The position numbers and the translations under genes are program-made. A stretch of 64,000 nucleotides of DNA from Tetragonia tetragonoides. Taxonomy: Eukaryota; Streptophyta; Magnoliopsida; Caryophyllales; Aizoaceae. Position 1 is the stretch's first letter. The number at the start of each line of letters is the position of its first letter. The stretch is taken from the NCBI GenBank assembly GCA_038025085.1, contig CM076148.1, positions 20,440,501 through 20,504,500 on the forward strand. Reading direction: 5' to 3'. The notes beneath the pieces are model-generated. The model was not told where the DNA came from, made no database searches, and saw nothing but the letters and a program-made list of their open reading frames with translations. This document shows, in pieces, positions 46,955-58,600 of this stretch.

Positions 46955-47176
46955 TTTTGCTCTTTTTTTTTTTATTTTCTGTGATGATGTGTGTGAATAA
47001 AGAGAGAGTACTTTTGCTTTTTTTTTTTTTTTTTTTCCTGTGATATGTGTGTCAATACGCAATCGAGAGCACAAATTTTTTGCCTAATCTCATTATTAGA
47101 AAGGACCCTAATTTCATCCTGGGGTGATATTAAGTATGCAAGTGGGGGAGAGGGAAGAATAGAGAGTGGTGACTGG
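45986..47176. other. Unclassified insertion sequence upstream of SYP81, left part
   Basis: Begins ctggtggacccag near the SYP81 5' side. The far end of the inserted block near 53540-53555 has the partly inverted ctaaatccaccca. The interior is AT-rich (46050-46660), then GC-rich and GA-rich (46690-46950), with (GA)n at 46914-46951 and T-runs. No gene is recognised. The younger copia element sits inside this block. Confidence 0.45.
46914..46951. repeat. (GA)n microsatellite
   Basis: About 18 GA units, followed by T-runs at about 46965-46975 and 47018-47036. Confidence 0.93.
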
Positions 47177-47831
47177 TGTTAGAAAAAGATACTGTAAAAC
47201 CAAAAATAAACAAAGAAAACAAGAAAGAATGTGGGCCGAATGATTTACTGTAAAATAAGATTGTTGTGTCGTGGTACGAAGGTCACTGCCTTAGAAGCGA
47301 TTTCGCCCGGACTAGTGCAGTCAGAACAAGGCGTCGCCCCCCAAGGTTAGCACAACGCTCCTCTATTCCGTGCACTCGGAATGGAAGAGTTGGAACTCAA
47401 AGAAAAATACTGCTCAGTTGAGTTTTGGAGGAAGGAAAACGGTTTCTAATGGGGATGATAAACTGATACAATATTCAGCATAATCAAGGGATGCCATTAA
47501 AACGAAATCGTAACGTTTTGTTTTGTATAACTGAAGAGTTGGATTCGTAACTGACGAATCTCATAAACCTGGATTCTCAGTTACGACTCAGCCCAAAAAG
47601 TAGACCCCACCACACCGCGCACGTGTCACGAACCCGAACCGAACCGAACGGACGGCGGCGGCGGCGCGCTCGTGGGAGAGTCTCCTTTCCAACTCAACTA
47701 AACCATACAAAAACATTGGAGTATATAAACCAATGAACCTTTTGTAAAACTACCAATGTGGGACAAAAGCCTTTTACTCACAAAGAGAAACCCACTTGCA
47801 AACACCTTGAAACTTGGCATTCTTTCCAACA
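47177..47831 (-). repeat. 3' LTR of the young copia element
   Basis: 655 bp. Lacks about 65 bp present in the other LTR (after ttcagcat); otherwise close to identical to it. Confidence 0.93.
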
Positions 47832-48458
47832 ATCCCCCACAAATGCAAAGGTTTTAAGAAAACAAATTTTAAACAACTGAGCAGTAAAAGGTTTGACACT
47901 TAAGTGCTAGTACTTATGAAGTTTGAACTAACACATAGTGAATGGAGGCTAGTCTCTAATCTAGTGGAGTGAATTACTCTTGAACTCCCTAGATCAAAGA
48001 AATACCTGCAAACACATATCTTACCTTAGATTTATTTCGAGTTCCGCGATAAACACCAAAAGCGCATATAAGGCCATACGCTTCCTTGGGACGCTCATGA
48101 GTGCCTTAGAAAAGATAACCCAATATCTTTCATAGAAGGCGGCCACACCTTCACACTCACGTAGGTGATTCCATCAAGTCTATCTCTAATAGACCATCCA
48201 TAACCTGGACTATGAAATCATTAAGAGCAAGTAAATGCTCATCCTCCAATAAAGTCATGCGGTGAATCCATCAAGTCCGTCTCAAAGGACCACCCAACAA
48301 TTAGGGCTATAGATTCATTAAGAGCAATAAGCTCAACCTCACGAATGTACAACATATGCCATAGGGATGAGAACATGTACAAAAATATGAGTCTTTCCAT
48401 GGCTTCGTTAGACCATAATTACTTGTGTGAACAAGATTAGGTGTCCACCATGAATTCC

Positions 48459-51400
48459 TCAACCAATGGGTTTTAGACCCATCCCCCTCGACGTGTCTAG
48501 GACCAATTTTCTATTGAGTCCTTTAGTTAATGGATCAGCCAAGTTCCTTTCGGACCTTACATACTCCATAGAGAGTACGCCAGTCTCAATCAAAAGTCTC
48601 ACAGCATCATGCCTAATGCGTATATGTCTTCTCTTACCATTATACGCTTTATTCTTTGCAATACAAATTGCAGCCTATGAGTCACAAAGTAGAGAAACAG
48701 AAGGAGTAGGTTTACCCCAAAAAGGTAAATCAGCCAGTAGGACTCTCAACCACTCGGCCTCTTGTCCTGCCAAATCAAGAGCAATAAATTCCGATTCCAT
48801 AGTGGATCGAGCAATAACTGATTGTTTAGTAGATTTCCATGATATGGCAGCACCACCTAGAGTGAATACATATCCACTAGTAGAACTTATTTCATCATTG
48901 TCAGTTACCCAATTAGCATCACAATATCCTTCCAACACGGAAAGGAAACCAACATAATGCAAACCCAAGTCCATGGTACCTCTCAAGTATCTAAGTAAAC
49001 GTCTAAGAGCAAACCAGTGCTCCCTACTTGGGTTATGGGTATACCTACTAAGTCTACTAACTGCATATGCAATATCAGGCCGAGTACAATTCATAAGAAA
49101 CATTAAACTCCCAATTATCTTAGCATAATCAGATTGTGAAACACTTTCTTCCCTATTTTTCCTCAAAGTTATGCTAGCATCATAGGGAGTTCTTACTGGC
49201 GATACTTCAAAGCTATCAAATTTCTTCAAAACTTTCTCTACATAATGTGATTGTGTTAAAATGAAACCCTTTTCAGTTTTATTAACCTTAACACCTAAAA
49301 TCACATCAACTTCACCCAAATCCTTCATTTCAAAATGGGAGGAAAGGAAATTTTTAGTTTCATTAATGGCATTCATGTGTGTACTAAAAAGCAACATATC
49401 ATCTACATATAAGCAAATGATTACGCAATCAGAACCAAACAATTTAGTATACACACATGTATCCGATCCATTAGGCACAAAACCAAATCCAAGCAAAGTT
49501 TTATGAAGTTTATCATACCACTGTTTTGGTGCTTGTTTAAGGCCATATAAAGATTTCTTAAGTCTACACACTTTATGTTCTTGACCAGGAACAATAAAAC
49601 CAGGAGGTTGTTCCATATAAATTTCTTCTTCTAAGTCGCCATGTAGAAAAGCCGTTTTTACATCCATTTGATGTACAAGTAAATTATGAATAGAGGCTAA
49701 TGCAAACAAAGTGCGAATAGTGGCGATCTTAGTGACAGGTGAATATGTATAAAAGAAATCTTCACCAAATTTCTGTTTAAACCCTCTAATCACAAGTCTA
49801 GCCTTAAACCTTTGAATTGAACCGTCAGCATTCAGTTTCTTAGTGAAAATCCATTTACAACCAATGGAAGAAAACCCTTTAGGTAGATTTACCAATTCCC
49901 AAGTGTGATTAGACATGATAGATTCTAATTCACTATTCATAGCATCTTTCCAGAAACTAGCATCAATTGATCCCACAGCTTCCTCATAAGTTTTGGGATA
50001 CTCATCAATCATATAAGCATACAACAAAGGCTCACATAATTTATCCAAATCCTGAATTTCAACAAGATAAGTAATAAAATCAGGACCAAAACTAGTTTCT
50101 TTTCTACGTCTTTTGCTAGTTCGAATTACAGGTAATTCTGTTGTAACAGTAACAGCAGGCAAAGACATAGGAACAGAAGTAGGAACAACATGGGAAATAT
50201 CATTTTTCTTCATAGGAAAAACATGCTCAAAAAAATCAGCATCTCTAGATTCACATATAGTTCTATCACTCATATTCATGAATCTATAAGCAGCACTATT
50301 AAGAGCATAACCAATAAACACACAATCAATGGTTTTAGAACCAATATTAGTACGTTTAAAATCTGGTAAACCAACCTTAGCAAGACACCCCCACACTTTC
50401 AAGTATTTAAGGTTAGGCGCATAGCCTTTCCATAATTCATAAGGGGTTTTGTCTAATTTCTTATGAGGCACGCGATTAAGCAAATAATTAGAGGACAAAA
50501 TGGCCTCCCCCCACATGTTCTCAGGTAACCCTGAACTTAAAAGCATAGCATTCATCATGTTCTTAAGGGTCCTATTCTTGCGCTCGGCAATCCCATTTTG
50601 TTGTGGGGTATAAGGAGCGGAGAGCTCATGTATGATACCATTTTTCTCACAAACTTCCTTCAGGAAGGTTGTACCATACTCTCCACCCCTATCGGATCTT
50701 AATCGTTTTATTTTCCTATCTAACTGATTTTCTACTTTCGCTTTGTAAATCAAAAACATTTTTTCAGCCTCATCTTTAGTCCTTAAAAGATGTACCTGGG
50801 TATATCTCGAATGGTCATCAACAAAAGTTATATAATATCTTTTGCCACTTCTACTCTCAATGTTTTTAAAGTCAGCTAAATCTGTATGAATTAATTCTAA
50901 TAATTCAGTTACTCTCTCGGTTACAGAGTTAAATGATTTTCTGGCATGTTTAGCTTCTACACAAATTTCACATTTAGAGAAACCATTGTCCACCAAATTA
51001 GGAATCAAGTTCATGCTTTTTAGCCTTTTAACAGAATTGAGATTTAGATGTCCTAATCTAGTATGCCAAAGATCAATGGACTCAACAATATAAGCAGAAG
51101 TAGAAGCTTTATTAGTAACGTCCTCGATAACGACAGAGTCTAAAACAAATAGCCCCCCATTCAGATAGCCCTTCCCCACATATTCTCCATTACGGGTTAA
51201 TACAAGTTTATCAGCATTAAAAACTAACTTAACCCCAGCTTTGTTAAGAAGTGCACCCGAAATTAAGTTCCTGCGTAGAGAAGGCACATAAAGCACATTT
51301 TGTAAAGCTAAAGTTTTTCCAGAAGTTAATTTCAGAGATATTTTCCCTTTACCAAGCACCTCAGAACTACTAGAGTTACCCATGAACACCTGTTCACCAT

Positions 51401-52499
51401 CACCAGCATTCTGAAAATCAGAAAATAGGGTCCTGTTGGCACAAAAGTGCCTAGAGGCACCAGTGTCAACAATCCATTCAGTATTGTTACTGACCAGATT
51501 CACCTCAGAGATGACAGCAGCAATGACATCTCCAGATTCAGCAATGTTGGCCTGGTTGCGAGGCTGGTCCTGGTTGTTCTGTCCATCTTTGCATTTGAAG
51601 CATTGATGAGCTCTATGTCCAGGTTTTCCGCACACATAGCATAGGCCCCTAGATTGTTGTTTCTGGATCTTGCCGTTCTTCTTGAAAGGTCCAAGCTTCT
51701 TGTTGTTATTTGGTCTCTGTCCCTTCTTAGAGTTTCCAGCAGCATTAGACCTGTCAAATTTAGCACCAGAAGATTCCACAAGGTTAGCCTTAACAGAAAG
51801 TTCATTGACAGAGGAAGAGGAACCCTTCTCCTTGAGGCGGTTTGCCTCCTCGATCTTCATATGTCCGATTAATTCCTGCAAGGTCATATCTCTCTTCTTG
51901 TGTTTGAGATGAGCCTGGTAGTTTGTCCAAGATTCGGGCAGCTTATGAATCAGGACATTAGCCTGCAGCACTTCACACATTTTCATCCCCTCAAGGAGGA
52001 TATCAGCAACAAGGTTTTCATATTGATGAACTTGTGGCATGATAGGTTGGTCATCCACCAACTTGAACTCTAACCAGTCTCCAGTCACGTACTTCTTCTT
52101 CCCAGCATCATCAGCACCATATTTCAACTCAAGTGTCTCCCATATAGACTTAGCCGATTTGTTTTTGATGAACAGATCAAAAATCGGATTAGCCATATGA
52201 GATAACATATGACCACGAGCCATCTTGTTGTCCTTACCATACTTCTCAATGGCTCCAGCATCATCCACCTTACCCTTATCCTTCTTTTGCCCAGGAGAGG
52301 CATCAAGGACCACTGACGGAGTCACAGGAGTGGAAGGTTCAGCAGCAGTAGTTGGAGTGGGAGCATCAGAAAATAGAACATAATCAACCTCCAACTGTTC
52401 AAGAAAAATCAGAACCTTTTGTGACCATCTCTTGTAATTAGAACCATCAAGAGCTTCGAGTTTGGATAGGTCAGGGATGAATTTCGAAAGAGAGGCCAT
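48459..52499 (-). pseudogene. copia gag-pol polyprotein with a single in-frame amber codon
   Basis: Open from ATG 52499 for 1274 residues, then TAG at 48675-48677; the same frame continues to TGA 48459-48461 with the usual copia C-terminus ending near SRGMGLKPIG. In order: gag ([20 protein letters not shown]), zinc knuckle [14 protein letters not shown], protease [11 protein letters not shown], pre-integrase [10 protein letters not shown] with C-x2-C, and integrase ([36 protein letters not shown]). Then reverse transcriptase ([29 protein letters not shown]) and RNase H ([30 protein letters not shown]). The stop removes the last RNase H part, just after SLLCDS, where related elements usually carry glutamine. 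All catalytic motifs upstream are intact. Confidence 0.93.
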
Positions 52500-52523
52500 T
52501 TGTGGTGGTAATACAGTAAAATC

Positions 52524-52536
52524 AAATCGCTTCTAA
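52524..52536 (-). promoter_or_regulatory. Primer-site position complementary to the element's own LTR
   Basis: Two bases after the 5' LTR, where a primer-binding site is expected, the transcript-sense sequence is TTAGAAGCGATTT. Its perfect 13-base complement lies in the LTR at 52653-52665. No TGG-starting tRNA complement is visible. Complementarity is seen directly; a role in priming is inference. Confidence 0.5.
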
Positions 52537-52538
52537 AT

Positions 52539-53262
52539 TGTTAGAAAAAGATACTGTAAAACCAAAAATAAACAAAGAAAACAAGAAAGAATGTGGGCCG
52601 AATGATTTACTGTAAAATAAGATTGTTGTGTCGTGGTACGAAGGCCACTGCCTTAGAAGCGATTTCGCCCGGACTAGTGCAGTCAGAACAAGGCGTCGCC
52701 CCCCAAGGTTAGCACAACGCTCCTCTATTCCGTGCACTCGGAATGGAAGAGTTGGAACTCAAAGAAAAATACTGCTCAGTTGAGTTTTGGAGGAAGGAAA
52801 ACGGTTTCTAATGGGGATGATAAACTGATACAATATTCAGCATATAAATAACCCAAGGAGAAGAATTTGTAACTGATGTAATCAAGCCAGTCATTAAACC
52901 AAGGAGGAAATCAAGGGATGCCATTAAAACGAAATCGTAACGTTTTGTTTTGTATAACTAAAGAGTTGGATTCGTAACTGACGAATCTCATAAACCTGGA
53001 TTCTCAGTTACGACTCGGCCCAAAAAGTAGACCCCACCACACCGCGCACGTGTCACGAACACGAACCGAACCGAACGGACGGACGGCAGCGGCGGCGCGC
53101 GCGTGGGAGAGTCTCCTTTCCAACTCAACTAAACCATACAAAAACATTGGAGTATATAAACCAATGAACCTTTTGTAAAACTACCAATGTGGGACAAAAG
53201 CCTTTTACTCACAAAGAGAAACCCACTTGCAAACACCTTGAAACTTGGCATTCTTTCCAACA
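52539..53262 (-). repeat. 5' LTR of the young copia element
   Basis: 724 bp. In transcript sense a TATATA box occurs near 53152-53157, giving a plausible transcription start near 53125. It contains AAATCGCTTCTAA (transcript sense, 52665 to 52653), complementary to the leader just after the LTR. Confidence 0.93.
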
Positions 53263-53267
53263 ACTGG

Positions 53268-54161
53268 TGAGGAAGGAGAGAAGAGTAGGGAGGTTGCAAC
53301 TCTTGAGATCATGATTTAACCATTGAGAGAGACGGATTCATTCAGTGTTTGTGGAGCTGTGTGACATATTTCCCCTTTACCTTTCTCTCTATTCAATTTC
53401 CTTTGATGTTTATATGGGTTCAATAAAATTATGTCAAAATAATAAGGGTGCAAACATAAATGACAAAATCTTTTCTAAACAATTTTTTAAAAGTATAGGA
53501 TCAACTGACCCCATTCCCCATAGCGTGAGTCAGCTCTTGTCCTAAATCCACCCACATACAACCTAATTTTGAGCGATTTTGGCAAAATGTTGAGGAGAAT
53601 TGTGAGGATAGGAGATCCGAGAGGAGAGGAGCGTTGGAGGAGGAGCCAAGGAGAGGAGAGAGCTAGGTGGGTAGTATTTGTATGTTGGTTACCACTAAAT
53701 TGTAGTAACCATAACTATGCACTACAACCGTTAATTGGTTCGACTAAATTGGGTAAGACTAATTTAGATTTGATACTACCCAATTTAGATTAATTTTTTG
53801 ATGTTAGTTTGGTCATATCCAGTAATACGATCAGTCATAACAAGTTGACTATTAGTAGAATATTTATGACCAATTAAAGAATTGATAGAAAAACTAGTCA
53901 ACTATTTTAATTATTATAGTTGCAACCATAGTACAATAAATGATATAGTTTGACCAAGATGGTGATCAACGGCTATCGTGCAAAGTTGTGGTGGCTACAT
54001 TAATACCGGTAACCACCATACAATTACAAATTTTAGCTAGGTGAGGGGTTGTTTTATGGTGTTTGTCGGCAAAGAGAGAGAGAGAGAGGGGGGGCGAGGA
54101 GCGTGCTTTCAATTTTATTTTATTTTTTTTGTTTTGATATGGGATTGTGATTGTCATACAC
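53268..54161. other. Flank of the copia insertion and displaced SYP81 upstream region
   Basis: The sequence from about 53556 (cctaattttgagcgatt and onward) resembles 8931-8990 beside DRT111, and is probably the original SYP81 upstream region pushed away by the insertion. No gene recognised. A short GA-rich run is at 54069-54088. Confidence 0.4.
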
Positions 54162-54164
54162 TAA

Positions 54165-54409
54165 GGCTCTGTTTGATTCAACTTAATCTCACTTAAATTC
54201 AGTTCAGTTCATATGTAAATTTATCACTCATATAACTTTTTATTCCGAAATAATTTCATGCTGATAATTATGTTATCGGAAAGATCTCGAAGCATACTTC
54301 TAAATGAGTCCAATATTGACTATGTTTAGACGAATTTTAAATGGTTAACGGTCAAGTTTAAAAAAAATTCAATTCAGTTCAGTTTTATCCATATGAATCA
54401 AACGGAGCC
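54165..54409. mobile_element. PIF/Harbinger (Tourist)-like MITE
   Basis: 245 bp. Left end GGCTCTGTTTGATTCA, right end reverse complement GGCTCCGTTTGATTCA. Target duplication TAA at 54162-54164 and 54410-54412. No coding capacity. Confidence 0.85.
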
Positions 54410-54412
54410 TAA

Positions 54413-55335
54413 GTCACTAATGGGGCATTTGGTTCATTGTTGAAAAAAAGAAAAGGAATCAACAAAGTAAAATAAGGATAAATGATAGGAATAGAATGAA
54501 TTACCCTTGTTATTTGGTTCACCCCACAAAGGGAATAGAATTCCCTTTCATTTCCTTTGTTGTTGTTTGGTTCGTTGATAGGTGAATCAATCCAATTTTG
54601 TATTTTCATTATTTTGGGGATTATTTCTTTTTGGACCGAATTCTTTGTAACACTGTTAATTATGTAACAAATGTGCAAAAAAGTACTATACACATCGTCA
54701 GTGGCGGATCCAGGAAAAAATTTCACTGGGGGCATTATATAATCAACTAATAAAATAAATTGAATTAAAAAAATAGTATACCGTCATTAAAAATGCACAA
54801 AAACTTTTATAAGACGGTCTTTTCGTAATATTTGGTGAGACGGGGGTCACTTTTCAATGAATTAAGGGTCACTGCTCACCATAAGTGACCCCTACATTAC
54901 TAAATAGTGACCCTGTTTTCTTATGAGTAGGTCTCACACAAGACTCGTTGTTAAAAATGATATATAAATTACTCCTTTATTTTATTTTTCTTCTTTCAAG
55001 TGATCCCAATAAATATTGTTCAAGTTAATTAGTGTAAGCGAAGACATAGAGATATTAGATTGTGAAATAGAGATATTTCCACTGAAAGATTCTCCATCAA
55101 TACCACTACTATGGGGTCTGATGATCATTTTCGATTTTTTTTTTTAAAATTCGCTATATATTAGAACATTTAGGTAAATAATCTCAATTCAACATTACTA
55201 ATTGCTACAACTTAATTATTAGTTTGCACAGATTAATTATTAATGAGTAACTAGTACGGAGTACTACATATCCTTTAAAAAAAAATAAACATACTAGGTA
55301 CAAATAATATTAGTTAACTTTCAAATAATATAATC
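54413..55335. other. Repeat relics between MITE and copia element
   Basis: A gtggcggatccagg motif lies at about 54705, a kind of transposon end common in plants. 54792-54950 is the second copy of the dispersed repeat seen at 30290-30445. The rest is AT-rich without recognised features. Confidence 0.45.
54792..54950. repeat. Dispersed ~150-bp repeat, copy B
   Basis: Colinear with 30290-30445 (acggtcttttcgtaa, gacgggggtcacttttc, aagggtcactgctcac, tctcacacaagactcg). Confidence 0.6.
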
Positions 55336-55532
55336 TGTTGGAATTAGCTCATAATAGAAAGTGAAAGTAGGAGGAATGTAGTCACTTATGAGTAAATGGT
55401 GTAAGTTTTACATTTACAATCGAGCGTATTTATAGCCTTACAATTACTGTACAAAACAGTAGTAGAATACAATATGTCAAGCTACGGCAACCAAATCCAT
55501 TCACACCTATTTACCTTATTCATACTGTAACA
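55336..55532 (-). repeat. 3' LTR of the older copia element
   Basis: 197 bp, TGTTGG..TGTAACA on the plus strand, next to the polypurine tract. Confidence 0.95.
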
Positions 55533-55698
55533 CTCCCCCTTGAATGGATTCTTCTAAGGGGCAAATGTTACCTTATTGTGTTACATTATATGCACACTAC
55601 CTCGTTAAAAACCTTGTTAGGAAAAACCCAGTGGGATAAAAACCTGATCGAAGGGAAAAAGAGTGTAGTGCTTGTTGTGCATATAATGCCCCCTGACT

Positions 55699-58600
55699 TT
55701 AGGATATGTCACAACGACGACGTATCCCAATTCCATGTACAAGCTGCTCAAATTTCTTAAGCGGCAATGTCTTTGTGAACAAATCTGCAAGGTTGTCACA
55801 GGACTTGATCTGCTGAATGTTTACAGTTCCTTGCTTCTCTAAATCATGTGTGGAGAAGAATTTTGGGTCTATGTGCTTTGTTCTATCTCATTTAATATAG
55901 CCATCCTTGATTTGAGCGATACATGAAGTATTATCTTTGTAAATGACCGTTGGGATATTCTTGATCGTTCTCAAATCGCTTTCCTTTAGTATGTGTTGTA
56001 TCATGGACCGCAGCCACACACATTCTCTTCCTGCTTCGTAAAGAGCAATTAATTCAGCTTGATTCGATGAAGTGGCTGTTAATGTTTGCTTGGTTGATTT
56101 CCATGAAATCGCAGCGCCACTTTGAGTGAACACATATCCAGTTTGAGATTTTGCCTTGGCGGGATCTATCAAGTATCCTGCGTCTGCATATCCAATGAGA
56201 GTAGGATTTGCATTATTGGTGTAAAACAAGCCCAAGTTAATTGTTCCGCAAAGATAACGAAACAGATGCTTAATTCCATTTCAGTGCCTCTTTGTTGGTC
56301 CATTGTTGTGTCTTGCTAGTAAGTTCACCGTGAATGCAATATCCGGCCTTGTATTGTTGGCCAGATACATGAGGGCACCAATGGCGCTCAAATATGGCAA
56401 TTTCGGGTTTGAGTAAATCTTCATTTTCCGCTCGCGGTCGAAAAGGATCATTGTCGATTTTTAGTGATCGTACCACCATTGGAGAACTTAGTGGATGTGC
56501 TTTATCCATGTAGAATCTTTTCAACACCTTCTCGGTGTAAGTTGATTGATGGATGAAAATTCCATCCTTCAAATGTTCAATCTGCAAACCAAGACAAAAT
56601 TTGGTTCTTCCCAAGTCCTTCATTTCAAATTCTTTCATCAAATGTTGTTCTTTCAATTTCATTAGGGGTTCTAATGATATTTAAATCATCAACATTATAT
56701 ACTGCTATTATGGCAAGTCCGAGGCTAGATCTTTTGATAAATACACATGGGGCAATTTGATCATTCTTATATCCTTCTTTTAGGAGGTATTCACTGAGAC
56801 GGTTATACCACATCCTGCCAGACTTTTTCAAACCATATAATGATTTACTCAATTTACATGTCTTGGTTTCCTAAACCATGATCTGTAGGCAGTTTGAGCC
56901 CTTCAGGGACTTTCATATAAATATCTGTGTCAAGTGACCCATACAAGTATGCGGTCACGACATCCATTAGGCGCATCTGTAAACCTTGAGAAATAGTCAA
57001 GCTGATTAGGAATCTCAATGTTGTTGCATCCACAACGGGAGAATACGTTTCATCATAATCAAGCCCTTGCTTTGGAGAAAAACCTTGAGCTACAAGTCTC
57101 GCCTTATATCTCACAATTTCGTTTTTCTCATTTCTCTTTCGTACGAATACCCATTTGTATCCGACGGGTTTTGTTCCTTTTGGGGTTCGGATTACAGACC
57201 CAAATACTTGTCGTTTTTCAAGTGACTTTAACTCTGTTTGCATAGCCTCTTTCCATTATGGCCAATCAATTCGTCGACGACATTCATCAACTGATTTTGG
57301 TTCGACGTCATCCTCGTTTATGATCATTTATGTTGCAATTGTGTATACAAATGCGTCATCAATCTCAATATTATTTCTATTCCATTTTTTGTTAGTATAG
57401 ACATGATTAATTGAGATTTCATAATTGTCTATATTTTGTTGCTCACCCGAAATTTCAATTGGTGAGTCATTATTCTCAATATCAGTCTCATTTTGAGGAT
57501 CAATGATATTGCCTGCATTTTGCATTTGTTCAGTTCCTTCATTTGAAGGTTGAGAATTGTTGGCATCCATATTTTCCAACCTTTTTGATTTTTTTGGTTT
57601 TGAATCTTTGGACCCAATTGGTCTACCACGTTTCCGTTTTATAGTAGACTCTTGTGCAAGATGTTTATCAGAAATTTCCGTGGGGATGTCAATCCTCACG
57701 GAAGCATTCATTGCTGGGATATGTGACTTCGTCACTTTCTTTATATCTGTGAATGCATCAGACAAATGATTTGCAACATTTTGTAAATGAATGATTTTCT
57801 GAACTTCTTGTTCACATACACTTGAACGTTGATCGAGATAAGATAATGTTGTTGCGTTCCAAGTTATTTCATTCGTACTTGGGCTCACCTTATCCTTTCC
57901 TCCCCCTAAGTTTGGGAATACAGACTCATCAAAATGACAGTCAGCGAACCGTGCTGTGATTAATCACCAGTCATCGGTTCAAGAAATTTAATAATTGAGG
58001 GGGTTTCATAGCCAACATAAATTCCCAACCTTCTTTGTGGGCCCATTTTGGTACGATTTGGTGGTTCTATTGGAACGTAAACTGCACAACCAAATGTTCT
58101 CAAATGTGCAGTATTTGGCTCTTTCCCAGTTACCAATTGCATGGGAGAAAATTGATGATATGCAGTTGGTCTTAACCGAATTAATTCAGCTGCATGCAAT
58201 ACAGCATGTCCCCATATAAGGGATGATAACTTTGATTTCATCAATAATGATCTAGCGATTAACTGTAATCGTTTTATCAAAGACTCAGCTAAGCCATTTT
58301 GAGTGTGAACATGAGCTACTGGGTGACCAGTCCATTACCAATTTATTGGTAAAGGACATCTTAGGTTAAGCTTTGGGTTACCTTGTTATCTTACCTTTTC
58401 AAAAAAAAAAAAAAAAAAAGAGCTACTGGGTGTTCTACCTCAATCCCGATTGACATACAATAATCATTGAATGTTTGAGATGTAAACTCTCCTGCATTAT
58501 CGAGTCTGATTTTCTTTATTGTATAATCGGGAAATTGGGCTCTTAGCCTAATTATTTGTGCCAACAACTTGGCAAATGCCACATTTCTATTTGATAATAG

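Larger units (their letters stand above)
47177..53262 (-). mobile_element. Young Ty1-copia LTR retrotransposon, nearly intact
   Basis: LTRs start TGTTAG and end CCAACA when read on the plus strand: 47177-47831 (3' LTR of the minus-strand element) and 52539-53262 (5' LTR). It is flanked by the 5-bp target duplication ACTGG (47172-47176, 53263-53267). The LTRs differ by a handful of substitutions, a roughly 65-bp gap in the 3' LTR and a 4-bp indel, so insertion is recent. A polypurine tract (GTGGGGGAT) abuts the 3' LTR at about 47832-47840. A single long polyprotein frame is present. The leader between the 5' LTR and ATG is only 39 nt, and no tRNA-type primer site beginning TGG was seen. Confidence 0.95.

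Noticed and set aside
46760..47074. 104-codon minus-strand ORF
   Set aside because: Driven by the GA microsatellite and T-runs; Ser/Leu repeats without any motif.
45986..53555. Calling the whole SYP81-upstream insertion a single TIR transposon
   Set aside because: End similarity (ctggtggacccag versus ctaaatccaccca inverted) is weak and no clean target duplication was found; left unclassified.
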